DNA from: Lingula anatina | Taxonomy: Eukaryota; Brachiopoda; Lingulata; Lingulida; Lingulidae | Direction: 5' to 3' | Length of the DNA stretch: 64,000 bases | Assembly (NCBI RefSeq): GCF_001039355.2 | Contig: NW_019774613.1 | Location: forward strand, 147,837 to 211,836 | Part shown: positions 37,201 through 47,148 of the stretch, piece after piece | How positions within the stretch are numbered: position 1 is the stretch's first letter | Layout of the letters: each line of letters starts with the position of its first letter | The notes under the pieces: model-generated | Database searches by the model: none | Told to the model about the DNA's origin: nothing | What the model saw: only the letters and a program-made list of their open reading frames with translations | Translations under genes and position numbers: made by a program

Positions 37201-40200
37201 CGGTATTCTTTTTGGCAAGCACGCCTTAAGATCTGGCATAGGAGTAGGCATATCTTTGCATTTATGATTGTTTCACGATAATACCACATAATATAATATT
37301 TAGCCATTACAGACAGAGCAAACAACGCAGACCTTGCCTGTGAGCTGTGCATATGTTTAATATGCGAATGTATCATTTCTGGGGCAACTCTATATTTACA
37401 TGCTGAGTAATAGCGGGTAATTTTTTTCCCAATTGATTATACCTAGTTATTATCAATTGGGAAGGTCAAGCCCAAAAAGGGGGCGATATTAGCCAGCATA
37501 GCGTGTCCAGGCAGTATTGAAAATGGACAACTGGTAGCAATATATTGTTATATTATGATAAAATATGTGAAGTAAGGCAATTTGGGGATGAATGGCCTTT
37601 CATGTATATCACAATTTAGCTAATCGTTGCAGCTAGCGCTATTGTAAATGACCCTGGGTAATGTCTACTCGTTTCTAACCACTCAGTACTTTTAAGCACG
37701 CTGAGAGGTTTAACATTTGACTATGGACTGAATTTATGTACCATTTAAATGGTAATTTTAACTATAAATAAAGGTTACATGACAGAAGATTGCTTTTTAG
37801 TAGGTGCTAGTGTTAAAACCAGAAAAGAAGTAGGATAGGGTGATCTTTTTATGCAGACGCGACGAGGCCTTGAAATGCAGCCCAAATAAAGACCTATTAT
37901 ATATATTTTTGTAACAGCGTTTGTAAGTATCGCTTGAACTAATGTAGCTGTATAAGAGAATGGAACAGTATGCTCTACAGCGACGGCAGTAATATATTGT
38001 TTTCTTCTGATGTGCCACATTAATAACTTCTGTCACGTTTTATGTAATTCTTGATGTGTGGATAAGATAAAACAGTTTTGCCCTCCTGACATAGCTTAGG
38101 GACATTGAAAAGACTCTAGCAATAAATCCTTTCAGACTAGGCTCAGATAGATCGAATCTAACACGATCTAAGTGAAATTCTAGCCCTGATTGTGGTCAAT
38201 GATCCCGTCATGCAGTTAAGAATCACTGGAACCAATTAACAAAACAACAAATTCTGAACTGAATTGGAAACCAGAGGCCGCCATCGAGTCAGGCTGCTCG
38301 GGTGCCAGGTTATAGTCTACAGTAGACAAGTACAGTAGAGTCAAGGGCCTCTGTTCTGAGAACGGTCATAATTCCAGCAACCATCCCATACAGATAACAA
38401 TGCAAATAAATCACAGGCCGCATATCATGTGGAGCGTCGTCCCATGATTTGTGGGGAGGGGTTCGCACTCAATAACTGTCGATTGAATAGATAACAGCGG
38501 TGGCATCTTCAGTCGCATGAATCGTATAAAATACCCTCGACATGAATACCATTTGACACATAAATGGTTATACAACATGGTCATTGTAATTGGTAACATT
38601 AGATTTCAAACGGCGTAACAGTTGATGTCAACATTGTCACATTTATAAAATATATGAGTTTCACAAATTAGCAGTCTTAACAGCCTTTGTTGAAATAAGA
38701 AAAACCTGCTTGAATCAGGTATTGCTTGAGAAACGTGAATTTACTCTACTAAAAACGACAAAAGATTAAGAATCTTACCATATCCCTGGCTCAAGTCTAT
38801 CCTTAATGATGTCTGGGTCTGTGAACGTGTGTCCTGAAACCAATTTTGATATAACAATTATCCCACATAAACACCATCCCATGTAATGTTTCAACAATAA
38901 TGATCATGTTTTAACAATAAAAAATTCTACTCACAAAAGACATGATAAATGAAATAAAAGAATGGGAAATGTTGATTGAAAATGCTCAAGTTTGAAATAC
39001 CACATATCATACATATTTTTTGGACGGGGAGAAAATAACTTTGCCCACCATTTTCCTATTGTAGTATTAATAAAACGTCATATTCAAATTTCTAAAGAAA
39101 TTTGTGCAAAATTAGATATTAAGATTAAAAGATAGACATTGGCGTATTGGGACATCTATTTTTGCCTCCGTGGCGCTATTATCGGACAAATGCTGAACTT
39201 TTGGGTCATCTTTTTGCCAAATATTCAAAGCACGATTTTTAGTGGCTCAAGAATATATCAAATAGCGGACCTCACTACACGTGTCTTACATCTTGTATCT
39301 CTACTATACTAGGATGCAAGGTTTTGATGGCATTACCGTTGCAAATACTAAATAAGTTATGATCTCAGATAAATCCTTACAAGAGAAAGGACCTTGAACG
39401 ACGTTGTCGTTGTACATCTTCGACCCTCCTCCCAGATTTGCCAGATTAGGCAGGGGAACCACATTTTTGTAAACAATGGTTTATAATTTAATAGTCTTGT
39501 ACAGCGAAGTGGACAAGATAGGCAATCTGTTGATACTGTTANGCCATAATTTTTTGGATTGTATGCTCTTTTCATTATGTACAAAAATTAAATAGTTTAA
39601 ATAAACACTCAGATATATGAGCTCTGATATAGGTTCGGTGTTTGGGTGACTTAACCATATCTAGGGAGAGGAGGCAGGATGCAGTGTGTATATTAAATAA
39701 TCCAGTACATACACGGGGCATCCTACATTCATTTAGCACCTATCAAATAACTTTATATAGGTACACAATGCTGTTGGCTATGATTTTGTAGGCCAAGTTT
39801 TTTTCATTTTTGATATATTTTCGTTTACATAAAGTTTTTCTTTCTTTTCTTATGATTTCAAATTTAATTTTCCTTTTTTGAGAAGGAAGACTGGGTCAAA
39901 AATGTCAGTCTACCTCCCCCCCCCCCCCTTGCCCTCTTACTGATGCTCGCCTGGTTTATATATGGAGTAGAAGTAAAGGACTTGTTGTTTACTTATGCTT
40001 TTCGTTATCCAGGCAGATAATAGGGATGTATATAAAGCGGACTTCTATACTTGGTATATTTTGTTTCAAGACTGACATTATCAAACAATACTTTAATGGT
40101 GCAAAGTTCACCACACGGTTTTTGGGTAAAGTGGTATTTTCACCTGTTATTACTGCTCTTTTTAGTTGTGACCATGGAAAATATAATTGTGTGGATATTT

Positions 40201-43200
40201 TTTAATGTATAAGGACATAACGCTTCATTTTGAAGGCTTTTGGGTTTAAAGTTTTCTCAGAAAAGTGAAGAAATTACATTTCAATTCAATTTTTGTTAAG
40301 GTAGGGAAAAGAACTCACCACTTGTTCTGTTGTGCACGAATAAGGAAGACCGCGCATGCGTATGATCACCTGACCACCACGTGACAGGAATGCCTGGGCC
40401 TCTGTGTTGTTACCTGTGGTAAGGAAATGTGATTAGAGATTATGAATAATCCAAAGTGCGCATTGTCAGGCAGCATCAATGCCTTGCCGTAATGACACAA
40501 ACATACATTTGACTTGTGGGGGATGGATAGACTAAACGAGATAGCTTATCATTTACCTAGAACAAATACACAAGAAGTTGTTCCAATGGCCACTAACCAT
40601 CGTTTAACATGATACAAAAAAAACAGCCTTTTGTATGCACTTGACTGGCAAATTTCTGCATTTTTAAAATCCAATTTCACTCAAATTACACATTTTAAAA
40701 TTATTTCCTTACCGCCCGCCACGTTGATGAAGTCTTTCCCCGACGCCTTGTACACTTCAATATACCTCTGTCCAAGATGGTGTTTATGTTTCTTTAAGGC
40801 AAGATCCCTGTGCTCTTTATTCTCAAAACGAATAAGAGCTTCTCCATTTCGGCGTCCTTGTTGACTAAGGCACAGAGCAACGCCACCCCTTGAAGTAGAA
40901 ATTAAGCGTAATGTTAAGGTTATTAACACTCACTCACTAGGCTGCAATGGGCCTTTTAATTTGCTTAAGCACATGGAAATATTTAACCACAATGCGTATG
41001 TGAATTCTAAAATTAACCGCATCGTTTTAAAAAGGCAATTTTGTTAATGAAAGTCTAAGTAATGTGACTGTACGTTTGGAAAATATATAGCTTTTTTGAA
41101 ACTGAATGCCAAAACACTATTAAGATAGTTGTAGTCTGCTTCCCTGTACGGTGCAATTTTACCCTAAAATCAAAAATTATGTCATCTGTTATTTTACTTT
41201 AAAAGATAACTAATTGTGTTGAAATTGTTGAATTTAAACTGTACTGAGATATCATATTCCACATTAAAAATATACCTACTTTGCGATGTTAAGGCCACGA
41301 AAGAACTTCGCTATATCTTGGTCTGACGATTGCCATGGTAACCCACGTGCCCGGATAACGGTATCGTCATCAACAAATTCAGTTTTATTGCTGCAAAAGA
41401 AAAAAATAACGACATTCTAAATGACGGTACAAAATTAGTCATAAATGTGACTCATTCAAGACCAGCATTCAACCAGTGTAATGTTTTCTATATAGATGCA
41501 GTTAAGTTGGAGAAAAACATTAGTGACAGACACCGTCCTCATTTTTACGATGACAAAACAAAATAAAAATATGGACCCAATTCCGATGGGTTCTCACGTT
41601 TAATTTTGAATAGGAAATCTGCTCTATGTGCTTAGATTGGAAAGTAATAGGGCAAAGAAGAACATTAAAAAGACAGGGGCTAGTGTAAGGAGATGGTGCT
41701 TAAAGACCATGACGAGCACAGGTGCGATCTCTATTCATTTATGCTATCTTAAAAGACCATGTTGCTCTAACTTCAAGGAGGTATTTATACGACGCAGTAA
41801 AAAAAATACAGATTTGTTTGTCGGTATTCTTTTTTGGCAAGCACGCCTTAAGATCTGGCATAGGAGTATAGGCATATCTTAGCATTTATGATTGTTTCAC
41901 GATAATACCACATAATATAATATTTAGCCATTGCAGACAGAGCAAACAACGCAGACCTTGCCTGTGAGCTGTGCATATGTTTAATATGCGAATGTATCAT
42001 TTCTGGGGCAACTCTATATTTACATGCTGAGTGATAGCGGGTAATTTTTTTCCCAATTGATTATACCTAGTTATTATCAATTGGGAAGGTCAAGCCCAAA
42101 AGGGGGGCGGTATTAACCAGCCTAGCGTGTCCAACCAGTATTGAAAATGGACAACAGGTAGCAATATATTGTTATATTATGATAAAATATGTGAAGTTAG
42201 GCAATTTGGGGATGAATGGCCTTTCATGTATATCACAATTTAGCTAATCGTTGCAGCTAGCGCTGTTGTAAATGACCCTGGGTAATGTCTGCTCGTTTCT
42301 GACGTCTCAGTACTTTTAAGCACGTTGAGGGGTTAAACATTTGACTATGGACTGAATTTATGCACCATTTAAATGGTAATTTTAACTATAAATAAAGGTT
42401 ACATGACAGAAGATTGCTTTTTAGTAGGTGCTAGTGTTAAAACCAGAAAAGCAGTACGATAGGGTGATCTTTTTATGCAGACGCGACGAGGCCTTGAAAT
42501 GCAGCCCTATATAAAGAACTATTATATATATTTTTTGTAAAAGCGTTTGTAAGAATCGCTTGAACTAATGTAGCTGTCTAACAGAATGGAGCAGTAAGCT
42601 CTACAACGATGGCAGTAATATATTGTTTTCTTCTGATATGCCACATTAATAACTTCTGTCACGTTCTATGTAATTCTTGATGTGTGGATAAGATAAAACA
42701 GTTTTGCCCTCCTGACATAGCTTAGGGACATTGAAAAGACTCTAGCAATAAATCCTTTCAGACAAAGCTCAGATAGATCGAATCTAACGCAATCTAAGTG
42801 AAATTCAAGTCCTGATTGTGGTCAATGATTCCCGTCATGCAGTCAAGAATCGCTGGAACCAATTAACCAAACAACCAATTCTGAACTGAATTGGAAACCA
42901 GAGGCCGCCATCGAGTCAGGCTGCTCGGGTGCCAGGTTATAGTCTACAGTAGACAAGTACAGTAGAGTCAAGGGCCTCTGTTCTGAGACCGATCATAATT
43001 CCAGCAACCATTCCCATACAGATAACAATGCAAATAAATCACAGGCCCCATATCATGTGGAGAGTCGTCCCATGATTTGTGGGGAGGGGTTCGCACTCAA
43101 TAACTGTCGATTGAATAGATAACAGCGGTGGCATCTTCAGTCGCATGAATCGTATAAAATACCCTCGACATGATTACCAGTTGACACATAAATGATCATA

Positions 43201-45569
43201 CAACATGGTCATTGTAATTGGTAACATTAGATTTCAAACAGTGTAACAGTTGTTGTCAACATTGTGACATTCATTTAAGTTTGAGTTTTACAAATTAGCA
43301 GTCTTAACAGCCTTTGCTGAAATAAGAAAACATACTTGAATCACGTATTCCTTGAAAAACATGAATTTACTCTACTAAACACGACAAAAGATTAAGAATC
43401 TTACCATATCCCTGGCTCAAGTCTATCCTTAATGATGTCTGGGTCTGTGAACGTATGTCCTGAAACCAATTTTGATATAACAATTATCCCACATAAACAC
43501 CATCCCGTGTAGTATATTGACAATAATGATCATGTTTTAACAATAAAAAAACATTTTACTCACACAAAATATGACAAATGAATTAAAAAAAATGGGAAAT
43601 GTTGATTGAAAATGCTCAAGTTTGAAATACCACATATCATACATATTTTTTCGACGGGGAGAAAATTATTTTGCCCACCATTTTCCTATTGTAGTATTAA
43701 TAAAACGTCATATTCAAATTTCTAAACAAATTTGTGCAAAATTAGATATTAAGATTAAAAGATAGACATTGGCGTATTGGGATATCTATTTTTGCCTCCG
43801 TGGCGCTATTATTGGACAAATGTTGAAGTTTTGGGTCATCTTTTTTGCCAAATATTCAAAGCACGATTTTTAGTGGCTCAGGAATACATCAAATAGCGGA
43901 CCTTACTACACGTGTCTTACATCTTGTATCTCTACTATACTAGGATTCAAGGTTTTGATGGCATTACCGTTGCAAATACTAAATAAGTTATGATCTCAGT
44001 TAAATCTTTACAAGAGAAAGGACCTTGAACGACGTTGTCGTTGTACATCTTGAAGCCCTCCTCCCAGATTTGCCAGATTAGGCAGGGGAACCACATTTTT
44101 GTAAACAATGGTTTATAATTTAATAGTCTTGTACAGCGAAGTGGACAAGATAGGCAATCTGTTGATACTGTTAATGGCGTTTAAAATGGACATGGGTGAC
44201 ACGACAGCCAAGGTTTATGGACTTTCTAGATTAATGGATTTGATCGTATAATCAAGATGGCATGCGTCATGAAACATGAAACAACTGAAGGGAAAGTATT
44301 CCCTCTTGGCTTCCCCAAGCACTAAAGTTTACACAAACCCAGGAATCACCTTTTTTCTAAACCAAGATGGTATTAATTCAATAAGCGCAACAATATAGAG
44401 CACAATGATACGCCATTGGCAAAACAATTTCCACCCAACCCTCGATACTGCAGGTAAAATATGGTCACAGGAACGCTTTAATACCTGTGTCGCCTTAAGC
44501 AACGGAACAACTGACGGTACCGTTTACTCCATTCACCTTCAGGGCACTCAGGAAACTACCGAAAATGACCCATAATTTTCGCATGATCGGTATACCGTTT
44601 ATATCAAAGGTAATGTCTGTATTTTTTTCACATGTGAATTTATGTGAATGTACGGACCATGAGAGGAATTTCTATGCATAAACATCAATCATGAGCCGCT
44701 GAAACAATAGACGGAGAGGGGACCTATGGGTTACGTGTTTGAATGTATGTAAAACAATAGTTTCGACATACCACAGGATCGGCCTGATCCTGAGAATATT
44801 CTTAAACCAAAAAATTGGGACACATTTATATGTGTCATATCTAGTTATAGTTGACAAATATTTTTTTATCTTTCTGAACTGTGAAAATGATTGAGTGGAT
44901 AAATGGAATTGGGTGGAAATTGTGTTTTGAATATCTTTATACAAAAAATATCACATGTTCGATAATGCTTCGTAATAAAATGACATTTAACCTATTTTAA
45001 GGAAGGGCTATAGCTAACAAAATTAATGATAAACATTTTCAAGGTGGATAATTTTCAAACACACGTTTTTATTTGATACTTTCTTCGTATCGCTGTTCAG
45101 AATTGAATACATTAAAGATTTCGATGGGATGTAATCTAGACCAGGTATATTGAACAAACTGATGAAAATCGCGTTACATGACGCATGCATTGATGTAACG
45201 AGTCCAGCAGCTGTCACTTTGGACGTCGTCATCCATTAAACGTTACAGGGCTTGTCCTTATTCTGCATCATTCATGACAAGCGGGTGTTTGTCATAGCAA
45301 CGGGGCGGTTGCCATGGTTCCTTACGCTTGTCTCATTCTGAGCATGACCTGCAGTTTTCACTTACCACTGCAGAAACTTTCTGGGATAATGATGTCAAAT
45401 GGTGGTATCAGATGGTAGTATAAATCACATCCAATCTATTGAACCATAATGCTAGAGTCCATTAGAATGGTTTACCTACCGTCATTAATGAGTCTAGTTA
45501 TAATACTGGACATTTCCTGGCATTGTCGAACTCCATAGTCTACAGACTGGTCCCCTTCTAAACCAAGAT
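31044..45569 (-). CDS. ESRP: epithelial splicing regulatory protein (ESRP/fusilli family), 5'-incomplete gene
   Basis: Nuclear RNA-binding regulator of alternative splicing. Ten exons join in one frame: 45480-45569, 43405-43459, 41280-41390, 40713-40888, 40319-40413, 33344-33559, 32751-32999, 32139-32490, 31505-31860 and 31044-31202. They total 1,859 nt, 619 residues plus stop, with GT-AG borders. The protein has RRM1 ([18 protein letters not shown]), RRM2 ([18 protein letters not shown]), RRM3 ([18 protein letters not shown]), a Pro/Ala/Tyr-rich linker with YPSPPVSP, and a C-terminal RRM ([19 protein letters not shown]). As I recall vertebrate ESRP1, the order and many blocks agree, such as [10 protein letters not shown] and KHKHH. 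The N-terminal DnaQ-like region (about 200 residues) was not found. The exons in copy A (34,926-39,541) are redundant with those used here. Confidence 0.96.
31505..31860 (-). CDS. ESRP: ESRP exon: Pro/Ala/Tyr-rich linker and first half of C-terminal RRM
   Basis: 356 nt, entered in phase 1 (A from the preceding exon completes Ile). Donor is GAG|GTAAGG. It encodes a low-complexity linker rich in Ala, Pro, Thr and Tyr, then [14 protein letters not shown], which resembles the YPSPPGSP stretch of vertebrate ESRPs, then [20 protein letters not shown]. Confidence 0.95.
32139..32490 (-). CDS. ESRP: ESRP exon: end of RRM3 and poly-Ala/Pro linker
   Basis: 352 nt between CTTCTACAG and GCAGA|GTAAGT. It starts [11 protein letters not shown] (RNP1), continues to [14 protein letters not shown], then LPPPPNP and an Ala tract (seven Ala, then VAATAP) encoded by GCC/GCG-rich codons, so length variation is likely there. 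Confidence 0.95.
32751..32999 (-). CDS. ESRP: ESRP exon: inter-RRM linker and start of RRM3
   Basis: 249 nt, 83 codons, phase 0 at both ends. It begins [10 protein letters not shown], carries a Pro/Leu-rich linker, then [20 protein letters not shown] and GVHMVYNAQ before GTAGGA. Confidence 0.96.
33344..33559 (-). CDS. ESRP: ESRP exon: main part of RRM2
   Basis: 216 nt, 72 codons, phase 0 at both ends. Acceptor CTCTCCTCAG, donor CAACAG|GTAACG. It encodes [19 protein letters not shown], the RNP1 segment [12 protein letters not shown] and [15 protein letters not shown], very close to the family consensus. Confidence 0.97.
34083..34303 (-). other. unrecognised open frame with a splice-like start
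   Basis: After ATTATAG an open frame of about 72 codons runs to TAG, including [19 protein letters not shown] and ending PLLGFYGW. It is rich in aromatic residues. I recognise no family. It may be chance, a decayed gene fragment or a repeat-derived piece. No second copy in the window can test it. Confidence 0.15.
34694..34924. repeat. 231 bp copy of the start of segment B
   Basis: Identical, as far as I can read, to 39,543-39,773, and several substitutions away from 34,926-35,156. It is followed by a lone N at 34,925. It shows that the left flank belongs to the same haplotype as segment B. Confidence 0.93.
35699..35793 (-). CDS. ESRP: ESRP RRM2 first exon, copy A (redundant)
   Basis: 95 nt encoding [20 protein letters not shown] and [11 protein letters not shown]. 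Identical in sequence to 40,319-40,413. Acceptor ACCACAG, donor GTGAGT. Splices from phase 1 to phase 0. Confidence 0.9.
36093..36268 (-). CDS. ESRP: ESRP RRM1 second exon, copy A (redundant)
   Basis: 176 nt encoding [20 protein letters not shown] through FINVAGG. Same protein as 40,713-40,888. Acceptor TTCAAG, donor GTAAGG. Confidence 0.92.
36659..36769 (-). CDS. ESRP: ESRP RRM1 first exon, copy A (redundant)
   Basis: 111 nt encoding [20 protein letters not shown] and [17 protein letters not shown]. Same protein as 41,280-41,390. Acceptor CTTTTGCAG, donor GTAGGT. Confidence 0.92.
37426..37463. repeat. perfect 12 bp stem hairpin in ESRP intron, copy A
   Basis: TTCCCAATTGAT and its exact inverse ATCAATTGGGAA are separated by 14 nt. 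The equivalent hairpin in copy B is at 42,050-42,087. Confidence 0.9.
38779..38833 (-). CDS. ESRP: ESRP small exon before RRM1, copy A (redundant)
   Basis: 55 nt encoding [17 protein letters not shown]. Acceptor TTTCAG, donor GTAAG. Same protein as 43,405-43,459. Confidence 0.88.
40319..40413 (-). CDS. ESRP: ESRP exon: linker and start of RRM2 (copy B)
   Basis: 95 nt. With the G left over from the previous exon it reads [14 protein letters not shown], then [18 protein letters not shown], and joins in phase 0 to LDFFRRGEN at 33,559. Confidence 0.95.
40713..40888 (-). CDS. ESRP: ESRP exon: second half of RRM1 (copy B)
   Basis: 176 nt, entered in phase 2 and left in phase 1. It carries RNP1 [10 protein letters not shown], the basic KKHKHH stretch and [13 protein letters not shown]. 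Confidence 0.96.
41280..41390 (-). CDS. ESRP: ESRP exon: first half of RRM1 (copy B)
   Basis: 111 nt. Its first C completes the Cys codon of EPGIC. It carries RNP2-like VIRARGLPW and [10 protein letters not shown], nearly invariant in the family. Confidence 0.96.
42050..42087. repeat. perfect 12 bp stem hairpin in ESRP intron, copy B
   Basis: Same stem and loop as at 37,426-37,463. Confidence 0.9.
43405..43459 (-). CDS. ESRP: ESRP exon: segment before RRM1 (copy B)
   Basis: 55 nt, entered in phase 1 (G from the previous exon plus GA gives Gly) and left in phase 2. It encodes [18 protein letters not shown]. It aligns with the HRFSDPE segment of vertebrate ESRP1 as I remember it. Confidence 0.92.
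45480..45569 (-). CDS. ESRP: ESRP exon: most 5' exon found
   Basis: 90 nt between TTTCCTCAG and GACG|GTAGGT. It encodes [19 protein letters not shown] and [10 protein letters not shown]. It corresponds to the helix after the N-terminal DnaQ-like domain. It is entered in phase 1, so at least one more exon lies upstream. Confidence 0.92.
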
Positions 45570-46629
45570 CTGAGGAAAGCCGTTAAGGAATATAAAAGAA
45601 ATAAGTACAGATGGATACACAGTGCTAATACAACCATTTACTGATTTCGGTGTAGCGGAATCTGCACTGTCAATGTGTATTATTGAAAAAGTACAAACGC
45701 TTTGCAATGTCTACATAGTATCAATAGGCCTACATATGCTGGCATTGTATGCTATTGTTATTGTTGAGTCTTTGGGTAGTAGAAATTATCATATTTTTTT
45801 GAGTTATGCGACATTATCCTCATATTGTATGAGTATAAAAAGGGCCAAGTTTCAACACGACTTTTTACTGCAACCCCCCAAAAAAAACACTGAAAGGAGA
45901 TAAAGCCGAGTGTCGTTCCATGCCTTTTTGACACGTCCCACCCAAATCAGGGGGCAATTCACATAAAACAGGTTTCAGACCCAGACAGATCTATAATCTC
46001 ACGAAGTCAAGTTAAATATTCTTTCTGTCAGGTTAATAGCTTGAGATTGTCAACGAGGTTGGAAAGCAAGGTTATCGGCGCATGACCCTGTGCAGGTAAT
46101 GGCTGATATATACATGGCTGAGGTGTCTTCTTTCACGCTTTCTGCTTTTTGCTTTGTACGGAAACAAACTTCATTGTACATGAGTTGCGATCAAGGAGTT
46201 TTAATCAAATAAATACTTGATGATAGAGTTTAGGGTATGCTTAAATTGTGCATATCTTTTATATTTCACAACCAGTGGGTGGGTGGGTGGGGGGTCAAAG
46301 TCATTTGCCTGCAAGCAAAATGCACGATACTTGGAATAACATGAGCGACTTCGCATTTTAAGAATAAGCAGAGCGATGTTATTTAAAATGGCATTTGCTA
46401 TCAAGCGACACAAGCCGTGTACCCTCACGGCGATGAAAGGCGTGAATAAGTAGGAGTTCAATGGTTGTCTCATATGCACGAGACCTCGTGATTTGGCAAC
46501 TACTAATAACAATATGTCGGAATCACATTTGTGCTCCCCCGTAGCACTAGTATTACGTAACGCCGCCCCGTTGTCCCGTATGTATTATCCCCATGTTCGT
46601 CTGCTATCTTTGAAGAGAGAGTTCGACAC
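45570..46629. other. ESRP intron or 5' flank, no exon recognised
   Basis: Searched on the minus strand for the expected ESRP N-terminal blocks (DnaQ-like region, LRQ-LHPEA and FYxFxDLRKEF type motifs). None seen. A GGGTGGGTGGG tract lies near 46,278. Confidence 0.5.
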
Positions 46630-46663
46630 GGACAAATTGTACAAAAAAAAAAAAAAAAAAAAA

Positions 46664-47148
46664 NNNNNNNNNNNNNNNNNNNNNNNNNNNNNNNNNNNNN
46701 NNNNNNNNNNNNNNNNNNNNNNNNNNNNNNNNNNNNNNNNNNNNNNNNNNNNNNNNNNNNNNNNNNNNNNNNNNNNNNNNNNNNNNNNNNNNNNNNNNNN
46801 NNNNNNNNNNNNNNNNNNNNNNNNNNNNNNNNNNNNNNNNNNNNNNNNNNNNNNNNNNNNNNNNNNNNNNNNNNNNNNNNNNNNNNNNNNNNNNNNNNNN
46901 NNNNNNNNNNNNNNNNNNNNNNNNNNNNNNNNNNNNNNNNNNNNNNNNNNNNNNNNNNNNNNNNNNNNNNNNNNNNNNNNNNNNNNNNNNNNNNNNNNNN
47001 NNNNNNNNNNNNNNNNNNNNNNNNNNNNNNNNNNNNNNNNNNNNNNNNNNNNNNNNNNNNNNNNNNNNNNNNNNNNNNNNNNNNNNNNNNNNNNNNNNNN
47101 NNNNNNNNNNNNNNNNNNNNNNNNNNNNNNNNNNNNNNNNNNNNNNNN
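46664..47148. other. assembly gap, 485 N, inside poly(A)
   Basis: Flanked on both sides by A homopolymer. In the second copy (55,599 onward) the same flanks, GGACAAATTGTAC and GAAAGAAACACG, are separated by only about 23 A, so the missing sequence is probably just the poly(A) tract. Confidence 0.95.

Larger units (their letters stand above)
34926..39541. repeat. duplicated ESRP segment, copy A (probable alternative haplotype)
   Basis: 4.6 kb colinear with 39,543-44,173, differing by scattered substitutions and small indels. Bounded by lone Ns at 34,925 and 39,542. It carries four ESRP exons that repeat those of copy B. Both ends coincide with the assembly joins, as expected for an uncollapsed haplotig rather than a biological duplication. 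Confidence 0.9.
39543..44173. repeat. duplicated ESRP segment, copy B
   Basis: Second version of the 4.6 kb segment. It runs without a join into the unique sequence that carries the next upstream exon (45,480-45,569), and its first 231 bp equal the left flank of copy A, so it is the version continuous with both flanks. Confidence 0.9.

Noticed and set aside
36043-44173. A second ESRP gene or an ESRP with two RRM1 domains
   Set aside because: Frame analysis, lone Ns and the B-identical left flank fit haplotype duplication better.
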